Assembly: GCA_964020975.1 (NCBI GenBank)
Contig: CAXHWN010002633.1
Location: 459,681 to 523,680, forward strand
Length of the DNA stretch: 64,000 bases
Origin: Hermodice carunculata
Lineage: Eukaryota; Annelida; Polychaeta; Eunicida; Amphinomidae
Direction of reading: 5' to 3'
Below the pieces are notes generated by a model, which saw only the letters and a program-made list of their open reading frames with translations, made no database searches and had not been told where the DNA came from. A program made the translations under genes and the position numbers. Position 1 is the stretch's first letter. Each line of letters opens with the position of its first letter. This document shows positions 55,284 to 64,000 of the stretch, piece by piece.

Positions 55284-58200
55284 GGAAGGTTTGCTGTCGC
55301 ACGTGAGAGTTTGCCGCTTTCCACTTTTGAGGCAGAATTTCAATACTGTGTGAGATTAAAGCATCACTGAACACAGAACAATAGGTCCTATAGATAATTT
55401 CCATATCAATCATTAATTTGGTTTCTGTGGCCAATTTTGCTAATTTTTTTCTGTGGATCCAGTACATTTCTTTGTAAAATACCCCAACCCTTGAAGGACC
55501 TCAGGCAGGACCACTGGGGCATGATTTGTGTATTGAGCGATTAAGAAGACTGTTGCAGGACACTTGCATTATTTGTCTGTGCCAATCAACAATGAAATAA
55601 ATAATTAGGTACGGTTTGATTTACCAAAACCAGGTTGAAACTGAAACCACACTATTCCACTTTTTTTTTTTGTCAATGAAACTCGGAACAGTTTCATGCA
55701 ACTGCAAAACCATCTAAGGAGATAGTTTCGCTAACTGAAACTGGTTCGGTAAAAGTTTTATCAGGAAACTGTTCTTCCGATTCAAAGTTTCCTGGGTCAC
55801 AAACACGGCAGAACACGTGGATAGAGTTAGTAACACCGTTACTCAACAAAAGGATGAAGAACTCTTTGCCTGTACCCTTCCCAATGGGAATATAGCTTAA
55901 CCTTAATGCTGAGCAAATTTCCAAAGTGGCTGCGAGTCCTGACTACCTGGAGGTAGTAACAGCAAACCTGCCAGTGCTCAGCCCAGGAAAAGAACTGTGA
56001 GTACCAGAGTGCAGACGCACGTATAAAGCTTCCTGTTTCAGAACTGTTGCCTGTGTATAGACAATGCTAATGTCCACTGTCCTGGAGTCACCAGTCGCCA
56101 GTGTCTTTCACATACATGTACTTTAGCCAGAGTAAAGCAATGGCCAGTGCAAACTAAAACCACAGTAATGAGGATAATAACAAATGCATGAGGCAGTCGA
56201 GAGATTTGTCGACAAATATTTCTTCTTGGAGGACTTTTCACTAATGAAACCACTGTTACAAACTGAAGAGCTTTATAAAATTGGTTTTGGTTTTTGAAAA
56301 TTGCAAGTATTTTAAATTCATCGTTTCACAAAACTGGTTTGGGTTTTGACAAATCATAAATTTACAAATGTCTAGTTTTTAAAACCATTTGCTACTGGCA
56401 GATTGTACGGTTTGTCACATTGAATGCACGGTTTTAAAACCAGTTGCAAATCAAAACCCATGGAACTGTTCTTTTTTATTACAGCAGAATGATGAGAAAC
56501 CATGTAAAACCAGTTTCTGAAACCCAAACCAGTTTCACTGTAAATTGAATGGACTCTTGGATTTTATGCTTCCTTGAGGAAGGTTTTGGTTCAAAGCAAA
56601 GAGGTAAGCCTAGGGCTTGGCCTATCATGTAGAATGATTTATACGACAAGTAAACATGTTGATTCATGCACCATACATGTCCTCAGTACCCCTGGCTTTA
56701 TTCAAACCTGCCCAAGCTAAGGGGTGGTCTCTCTCACAAGGACTAAACGTTCTTTACAAAATTTTAAGTCCCTCATATCAGTTTCTATTGGGGAGTTTAT
56801 AATAGTTATTTATGTGGTACGTACATAAAATACCTGTAGGGGTCTTTGTTTTTTTTTTTTTTTTTTAAATCCTCCCTGATGCAGCTTTGCTGAAATTACT
56901 TGTTTTAATTTGTAACTTCCACAATGTTAGACCATAAAACTTCAGGAATGAACAATTGATGATGTACTCAGCAGTAATCTTGGGAAGATTTAACTGTGAG
57001 AAAAAAGAAAGTAAATAAAAGAGCCACTTTCAAATAAAACAAACAGCTGCATGTAATGTCGTACAACGTCCAGTGAAATCCAGCCACCGGATTTTTCTCC
57101 TGACTGGATGCCAATACTAGCATTACCAGTCAGTATTGCTTTGTTTATTTGGCACCACATGGATACAGTTCCCCTCGCAAGTCTCAGTTTCAGCTCCCTC
57201 CAGCTCTCCAAGATCCCAACCTGCATGTTTCTGTATGTCTGTGTACTCTGGAAACATGCCTGAACAGAAACCGTGAAGGTACAGCCCAGACAGGCAAACA
57301 CGTTTGTTTTCTCTCATTTGTACCTGCTAATGTACATCATGTTGGGAGAGTTGTGCGCAGACAACTGATATCGCCCTCTCACTACAATCAATCTGAGCCA
57401 TGATCAGACCCTTCTGCCTTTGAATGCTAAAACATCAACTGATTGTTGACTGCTCCTATTTGACCACAAAATATGCACACACAACAATCTGCTTTAGCTT
57501 CCGGGGTTATTATTAAGTAATTCATTATTTTATTATACTACTTTTACGGGAATGAATGCATTTTGAAGACTACTGAAGTGATGAGCATATAAAAGTTCTT
57601 CACATTCAGTGGGGAAGTTGCTGATAATATTTGGTTCCAACAGATGGATGTCACCTTGTTACACTTTACAGGTCCTTCATTTTTTCAACAATTTTAAACG
57701 TTGGTTTCCTAAGTCTCTGCGAAGGCCTTGGTCAACTTTCTGGGCACCAACATGACTTTTTTTCCAGCCCTTGCACCTGTATTTCCTAGAAAATTATCAT
57801 AATACAGACTCCAGTGTCAAGTGGCACGCACTGTGCCTGTAATTTCTAATCAGATGTCGGGTAAATGTTGTACTACTGTCCAAATAGAAGTTGCTTGCAT
57901 GCCACCACAACAACAGCTACAAACTCCTTCTGTTCTGGCATCTTTTCTGATGGAATTTTCAATGGCAGTATCACCTAGTACCAGTGACATGAAAGTTTCA
58001 ATTCAACACCAAAATTTTACTTGGTCTTAAGTCACTTCTCTTTCAGGATGTACTCCAATGGTCTCAGATGAAAAACATGGCCACAAATTATCCTTTTTAT
58101 CCGAGTCACAACTCAAGTGTGCTAAGTCATTGAGGGTTGTATGAAGAGCCAAAATTACAAACCATGATGACATATATACAGATATGAATTTTCGCCACGC

Positions 58201-58974
58201 TAGACTGACTGCTAAAAACGCAGTCTAGTCCGTCGTTATACACACATATGCACCATGAAGTCAGTATCAGGAGAATTCGAGTAGGACTAAGAGCATAGTA
58301 TAGCTCACGGTGAAACAACCAGGCTGTCAACTCTGCTGTTCTGCAGACACCACAAGTTTGACGAAAGTTTGGAGCAAGACTGAGTGCTGTACATAGACAT
58401 GTATCTTCAGGGGTGGACACCAATTCATTAAAGCATAGAGAGATTGTACCCCCATATTCTACCTTCAAAACAGAGAAACTACATGTTCAAAATGAAAGTA
58501 ACTGTTGACAATACAAGGGCAAAGTTGACCTAAGTGTATACTTTTATTTGACTAAAACATGTGTGTTTTTCAGGAAAGCCCATTAAGGGGGACCTTAACC
58601 AAAGTCATGGTCCCATTTGCCATAACTGTCAACCTGACTCAAAATATCCTCACAGGTCCTCTGGTTGAATTCCTTTCATAAATATGCAGACTACCATTAG
58701 GCCTACTTTAGCCTCTGACAAAATAAACATTTGCCAGTTATTTTCACCAAAATCAATAGTCCTCTAAAAGAAGTGCTCATAAGACAAAGCTATCATGTCT
58801 TACTAACGTCTTTTTTCAATCCTGCTCGAAAAGATAGTTACTGCACATGCGTGAGAGGTCACATGATCAAAAGAATGTTTTGAATTGCGACCATAAAAAT
58901 ATTTCTGAGAAAAAAAACATATCACACAAAAGTTCTATTGATGAAAACATAAACAAAAATTACAGTGTGTAAAT

Positions 58975-58976
<2 letters not shown>
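55284..58976. other. Non-coding stretch with diverged inverted motifs
   Basis: From 55,610 to 56,540 the motif AAACCAGTTT and its complement recur many times in both orientations, suggesting an old inverted-repeat element whose ends I could not fix. A T-run lies at 56,850-56,868. The frame after the acceptor-like TGTTTTTCAG at 58,573 (ESPLRGTLTKVMVPFAITVN) is short and unsupported. Confidence 0.35.

Positions 58977-59014
<38 letters not shown>
58977..59014. repeat. TA microsatellite
   Basis: About 36 bases of alternating TA. Confidence 0.95.
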
Positions 59015-59016
<2 letters not shown>

Positions 59017-59560
59017 CAGATTGTAGTAAGACAGTGACAGTAATCAATGTGAATGGAGGTTTTGCTATTGTGTGGAAAATAGTGTAAATAAAAGCTGGAT
59101 ACGATTAAAACCAAACATTTTAAAGCAATGAATCTATAGACACATGGACAATTCTAATGGTATGATTGTCTTATTTATGTGGATACAATGAAAATGATAA
59201 AAGTAAGCAGATCACCACATAAATAAAACAAGACATGGACCAGTGATCATGGTGGATTGGTGACGGAGGGTTTTCATGCAGAGATGCATGTTTTTGCCTT
59301 CAATAACATTGCTACTATGGAATAATGGAGGAAATACATTCTTGAAAATTACATAACACCATGAAAAAGCTCTATCCTCGACTGAAATCTGAATGATCAC
59401 GGATAAGCTATTACAGAGATACTGCAATTTTACAAAATTTGCCTTACAAAAATTGAGACAAAATTAAAGCAGAATGTAGTACTTCGTCAGGTGGTCTCCC
59501 CTGAGGAACTAACAACATGAAAGCGACCTGAAGTCCACCTGACATGCATCACTGTAGCTG

Positions 59561-60085
59561 ATGCCTTCAGGCCTGGGTCAGGTTGTGGTCAATAGTAGGT
59601 ACTGTAAGCTGGCAAGCTTTACCCCAGCTGCCTTCACAGCTGGGCATAACCTGACATTTTGTGCAGGAAATAATAAAACCAATGACTTCAGACCAGACAC
59701 AAAGAATGAACACGCAATTCTCACTTGCAACTTCCAGTCAAATATGCACATGGTTATCAGACAGAATATGAGATTGATGGGGGCTGGGGGGTTAATAAGG
59801 AAGGAACGCTGTGAACACGGACACTGCACTCATCTGAACACTGTAGTCGGAGCCCTGGCCACTACAAGTATGGCAATGTGCATTCTGCTGCCAAAAGGCA
59901 TCCATGTTAATGCACTGTGCTTGTCTGCAGGATTAACCCAGATATTGGATCTGAATGGATCAATGTCTTCACCTGCTCGCCACGTACATGCAATTATCAT
60001 GCAACCTGAAAGGGGGGGGGGGGGGGAGGAGGAGGAATTCCAGCAATACACACATACATGTGGATTGCGGCAGCAGCCTACTTGA
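59561..60085 (+). CDS. Longest non-repetitive ORF, 174 codons, unassigned
   Basis: An ATG-initiated frame beginning MPSGLGQVVVNSRYCKLASF and ending with a Gly/Glu-rich stretch that comes from a G-run near 60,012. The opposite strand is also open over much of it (59,578-59,829 and 59,830-60,120). No signal peptide, membrane segment or domain is recognised, and codon use looks random. At this length and base composition one such ORF in 64 kb is only mildly unexpected. Confidence 0.15.
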   Translation: MPSGLGQVVVNSRYCKLASFTPAAFTAGHNLTFCAGNNKTNDFRPDTKNEHAILTCNFQSNMHMVIRQNMRLMGAGGLIRKERCEHGHCTHLNTVVGALATTSMAMCILLPKGIHVNALCLSAGLTQILDLNGSMSSPARHVHAIIMQPERGGGGEEEEFQQYTHTCGLRQQPT

Positions 60086-60867
60086 TAGCAACCCTGATAC
60101 AAACGCTCGTGCACAAACATGTTTATTTGTGGACCATGTGGGTGTGTCTTCGCGAACCTTTACAAAGACTGGTATACGGTGTATATACATCGCCAGCCTC
60201 CCACAAAGCATGGCTCCAGAAAATCAGATCCTAACACTGATCTAAAAGAGAATGAAAGGCCTGCCACTTGATCATGTGGATATCCTCTTCCCCTTAGATG
60301 AAGAATCCCTGCTGAACATTTTTTTCTTTTTCTTGGGGGGGGGGGGGGACTAGTGCCAATGAAATTGTAGCCACAAGCGAGAGAAAAAAATGCTCTGGTT
60401 TTATCCCGTGAAGTACCACACGTGTGATAGTTCTGAAAATAGACTTAAAATGCCTACAATCTGAACAGATATCCAAGTGCTGTGTGCTTAGCTGGACATC
60501 ACACTGCCCAAGCATGCCAAGTCAGACTGACGAGGATGCATCACGACACTGGCATATGGTTCTGCAAAATACTACCTTTCCACAAACTTGAAACCATCTG
60601 TAATCAAATATTAGGACATGTGAAGACACCTGCCTGGCACCTACAAGAACAAGAAATGTCATACACAGCCTCAAGGAATACTATACATGTCACAGGATAT
60701 CTTCAAACCATAGCTGAATATGAGAGTCAACTTGACATGGGCTTAGCATCTGTTCAATGATACATGTACACTGAGGCTGAGAGGGGTTAAAGCCCCCCTA
60801 GAACATGAATAAAAGCAGCAATAAAACCCACCTAATAGCATCCACTATTGTCACAAGCAGAGTAACA

Positions 60868-62110
60868 TATATAACAAGAGGCCCATGGTCTTAATGCTCT
60901 GCTGACATGTAATTGGGTGACCATCACAAGTGATTTATTTCCTGATAAGCAATATGTTTGGGACAAAAAGAAAGCAGTTAAAGGTCATCCACATCGTGTA
61001 AAGTCAAACTTCCATGGATATGATACACATATGTGGTACATTTAGTATCATAAGCAGCATCCCTTTGTCAACATACACGTATTGAATTAAGTGTCCTTCA
61101 AGTGCTTAACGACCTTTAGAAATATGTCAAGGTCACCCCAAATTTTATGAAATTTGACCTTTGGCCTAAATTTTGTAGCTCAATCTCAATGTACCGTCAC
61201 AATAATGAATTAATGTGTTCTTTGTACCTACGACATAGGTCCTTATTCATCCCCCCCCCCCGTGATCCCACACAAATACTCCACAATATTCCACGCATCA
61301 GACTTTTGTCTGCACAATGTTGTTGCAGTGATAAATGGATACATAAAAATGTGTGTTTATTCACAAATTGAAATGTACTGACCATCGAAAAAATATTTTT
61401 TTTAGAATGCTGTCCCTCCATGACCTTCAGAAAGTAGGTCAAGGTCATCTATATAGTGCAATATGAAACTTCCACATATGATACACATCTGTGGCACATT
61501 TGGTATCATTAGCCTTTCCTCAACATATCAGATTTATTGTCCTTTTACTAAAATACTTCAACACCTTTAAATATGGGTCAAGGTCACCCAAAAGTTTGCA
61601 AACGTTTACCACTGGTCTAATACATTTGATGCAATGTTCTGTTGTTCTATCTGAATTTACTGTCATCTTTTTCTTTCATACAATGCTAAAATTAATTTAA
61701 TGTGCTTTCAACACAATTTGGTCCGAATCTTCTGTAAAACTATTGGTGGTCCCTTCAAAATTTTTCATGTGTTTTGGCTTCATCAAAATTCCAGTCAAGT
61801 TTCATAATATTTCATGAAAAACTCTTGAAAATACATCATTTTCAAAACTTTCATATTTTGGCCCATATACTGCATGACAATACAGGTGGCCCCACTAATA
61901 TTAAACTTGACCTCTAATTTTGTACCCTTTATATGTCCTGAAAGTTATATGGGGTTAACTGGAAATCTGCCCTCAATCGCATTACCTTTACAGATAGACA
62001 GCAGCATGAAAGGAAGGATGGATGGAAGGAAGGATAAATTAAAGGATGGACAGACGGACAGACATGACTGATGCTATACGTTCTGCCCCAGGTGGTCAGC
62101 AGAGCAAACA
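60868..62110 (+). mobile_element. Family A element, near full length (about 1.24 kb)
   Basis: The head is AACAAGAGGCCCATGGTCTT, then ATGCTCTGCTGAC. The body has two similar halves, with TCAAGGTCA motifs near 61,125, 61,439 and 61,575, a C-run at 61,250-61,260, and the ACAGGTGGCCCCAC segment. The core is GGATGGACAGACGGACAGAC. The tail is GGTCAGCAGAGC near 62,093-62,105. Non-coding. Confidence 0.8.
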
Positions 62111-62209
62111 AAACCATACTCACAAAATTTTGCACTCCTCAACCCTGGTCATTTCAAATCACAGGAACTCAAGTCTTATTTGCATGCATTATAAATGCAG
62201 ACAGTAATG

Positions 62210-62430
62210 TGCGTGAGCAGTTTCCATGTAGGGAGACCTTGGTACATTAACAGCTTGTTTTGTTAAATTAATTTTGTTAGGCAGGCAGCTTGTTCACTAT
62301 CTTCAGCAACCACGGGGCAATTTTGTCAAATTAGCAGTGAGGGTGACTCACTGGTGGCCCTGAGCTTTGTTTTGATATGGGGCTAGCAGAGGGAGGCTCC
62401 GGCTGGGGGCATTCAGCAATTCAGACCCAA
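62210..62430. promoter_or_regulatory. Enhancer-like island (candidate conserved non-coding element)
   Basis: Non-repetitive sequence with GTTAAATTAATTTTG, CAGCAACCACGGGGCAATTT, TCAAATTAGCAGTG and an AP-1-like GTGACTCAC. It lies just after a family A element and contains no ORF. Conservation not testable here. Confidence 0.25.
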
Positions 62431-63279
62431 GTGAATTACATGTATATAATCCAAATGAACTCATGATGGGATTTCAGTCTGTTTCTCATGCAATACATCA
62501 CAAAAACAGCCTCTTTCGTCTGACTTACCTGCCTCAGTTCAAGTGAGTGTAAAATTATAACCCGGATTTCAAACATTGACGTGACTTGTGCATATTTCAG
62601 CTGAAAAAACCCCTAGTAAAACCCCTCTTGATAGCTTTCTTGAAAGCTTCATGAATGTTAAAAACTGAGATCAAGTCAAAACAATCAGCCCAATTTCTTC
62701 TCAAGCTTTCACATTGTTGGATTGGCAAGACCTGAAAAGGCAAAGTTCTAAACTCAACCCAAACCAGTTTTTCTTCAGTTCTGCATGACGGTTGTGTCCC
62801 CACTAATAATGCCTGTACGCAAACACAGATCTTCTCTACCTACCTCCAGGGCGAGTTTCTAGTTCTGCACAAGGATGGACAGATGGAACACGATGGATGA
62901 TGGAAGCACAAATAGATGGAAGGACAAAGGGTGGAAGGATGACTAGGACAAGATGAAATATACATGACCCACATATGTATTTCCTATGAAGCCAGCCTTA
63001 AAAATATTTCTGTTTCGTATAACGCGCCCGGTGTCCGCAAAACGTTGCGGTTGGAATATTTTTTTCAACAGTGCAAAAAAAAATTTTTTTCAGGCTTGAT
63101 TTAACGCTTCTCGCACGCCCCGTGTGGCAGTTCTGTAAAAACGCATATCGTTTGCGTACCTACCATGAATGCTATCGGTACATCGTAGTAAATTTGCGTA
63201 TACAGTATTGGCAAGTTCCTTGCAATAAAAGGTGTTCCTAAATCAAATTCAAACGAAAATTTTAATATTTCAAATCAGA

Positions 63280-63480
63280 AATCGGGTGTGCGCACCGTCG
63301 ACATCTTTCCTGCAACTGTACACAAACAGCTGCTTTGGCCATGTGGTCTGACGCACAACACATCACCCGATTGGTCAATTGAGTCACATGCAAAAATTAG
63401 CCAATCACGGCTCGTGTTACAGTGTTTTCATCATGGCTTCCGCCTAGTGAACATGTGTGAATCTGCCGTAATTTACGGAG
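63280..63480. promoter_or_regulatory. CpG-rich patch with two opposed NF-Y boxes
   Basis: CCGATTGGTC (CCAAT on minus, ATTGG at 63,370-63,374) and AGCCAATCAC (CCAAT at 63,401-63,405) both match the NF-Y consensus well and sit 31 bases apart. CpGs are frequent from 63,020 to 63,600. On the minus strand a short ATG frame (MAKAAVCVQLQERCRRC) starts about 30 bases beyond; on the plus strand ATGGCTTCCGCC stops at once. Bidirectional promoter is possible. Confidence 0.35.
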
Positions 63481-63781
63481 GGAACACACAAACGGGAAGC
63501 TTTGTTTATATTGCAGCATGCGAAAATAAAGATTCCAGTGTTTATTGCAACAATTATTTGGAGTCACAGGCAAATACGCAAAGATAGGGGATAGCGGGAA
63601 TAGCTGAATGTGTCCCAAATCAGTCCGTGAGACTGGGTCAGTTCACCGCAGAACCACTCCAGGCTGTCACTTGCGTGTGACTGGAACTGGAAGTCATGTC
63701 AAGGCACCTATTTTTTCCAACACTGTTAGAACACACCGATAAATGGCATTTGATGTTAATTCGCCATGCAAATTTTATTGT

Positions 63782-63981
63782 CAGGCCTTGCCATAAGAGG
63801 CGAGTGGTCACTTCCCTTCACGCCCACACACACCTGAAACACCTCAGGTGTGCTGCAGATCACTCATCAATGCAAACAATTTTGTAAAAAAGATAAATGG
63901 CAGCTCGTCTGATAGCTCACCTGAACAGATTTTAGGTGAGCTATCAGCAGCTCACCAGTGATTTGCTCATGGCAAGGCCTG
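63782..63981. mobile_element. 200-bp MITE with CAGGCCTTGCCAT ends
   Basis: Perfect 13-base inverted ends (CAGGCCTTGCCAT at 63,782 and ATGGCAAGGCCTG ending 63,981), bordered by ATTGT on both sides (63,777-63,781 and 63,982-63,986). The interior holds a perfect 12-base hairpin, GATAGCTCACCT / AGGTGAGCTATC. CAG...CTG ends suggest a hAT or similar cut-and-paste family, although a 5-base duplication is short for hAT. Non-coding. Confidence 0.8.
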
Positions 63982-64000
63982 ATTGTATTTTGACGCTGCT

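Noticed and set aside
59561-60120. 174-codon ORF as a real gene
   Set aside because: Kept only as a low-confidence entry: the opposite strand is nearly as open, there is no domain, and its 3' part comes from a G-run.
1-64000. Retrovirus-like, LTR, Polinton or LINE coding sequence
   Set aside because: No reverse transcriptase, integrase, protease, capsid, envelope or packaging-ATPase signature was visible in any frame, and no long paired terminal repeats were found.
1-64000. tRNA or rRNA genes
   Set aside because: No stretch showed a convincing cloverleaf or recognisable rRNA sequence; the only A/B-box pair (51,055-51,125) is degenerate.

Overview
The window looks like repeat-rich, gene-poor DNA from an animal nuclear genome, most likely a marine invertebrate. 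It is AT-rich, full of microsatellites and minisatellites, and carries many small inverted-repeat DNA transposons plus two diverged families of non-coding interspersed repeats. Nothing prokaryotic is present: there are no operons, no ribosome-binding sites and no dense ORFs. The repeat style (palindromic AGGCCCATGGGCCT heads, GACA-rich tails) reminds me of molluscs, brachiopods or amphioxus, but I cannot assign a phylum from sequence alone. I recognise no complete protein-coding gene and no RNA gene. I also see no retrovirus-like, LTR or Polinton-like element.

Layout. Roughly a third of the window is two repeat families. Family A has Helentron-like structure: a palindromic head, subterminal GCTCTGCTGAC / GTCAGCAGAGC inverted repeats, a GACA-rich core and a 3' stem-loop. 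Copies or parts lie near 1.2, 9.8, 11.6, 15.4, 27.3, 33.9, 37.4, 37.7, 41.7, 49.5, 51.2 and 60.9 kb. Family B has a GATTTGCT-loop-AGCAAATC head; copies lie near 1.9, 4.9, 5.4, 6.1, 9.5 and 45.9 kb. Every copy I could orient points the same way (+). Into and between these sit DNA transposons and MITEs. They include a 2.27-kb element (35,008-37,272), a 0.7-kb TTAA-flanked element (24,784-25,495), TTAA/CCCTTTC hairpin MITEs (8.4, 8.6, 26.4, 44.7, 46.9 and 55.1 kb), TA-flanked pogo-like MITEs (7.4, 11.4, 18.3 and 31.4 kb), a TA-flanked CCGTAAATTCTC MITE (15.5 kb) and hAT-like MITEs (7.2, 25.9, 39.4 and 47.4 kb). A 200-bp CAGGCCTTGCCAT element closes the window.

Tandem arrays of 20, 33/34, 36, 41, 31, 43 and 29 bp are scattered through the window. 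The 33/34-bp array at 28.4-29.0 kb appears to have grown out of the end of a pogo-like MITE.

Possible host-gene traces are weak. Several short open stretches are bounded by plausible splice sites: on the minus strand at 6.4, 8.1-8.3, 14.9-15.0 and 48.5 kb, and on the plus strand at 3.7, 30.7, 42.9 and 48.7 kb. There is a CpG-rich promoter-like patch with NRF1 and CRE motifs at 14.2-14.4 kb, NF-Y boxes at 63.4 kb, and homeodomain-rich islands that look like conserved enhancers at 33.5, 42.8 and 62.3 kb. The simplest reading is a large intron or gene desert. The uniform + orientation of families A and B would fit introns of a minus-strand gene, but this is inference.
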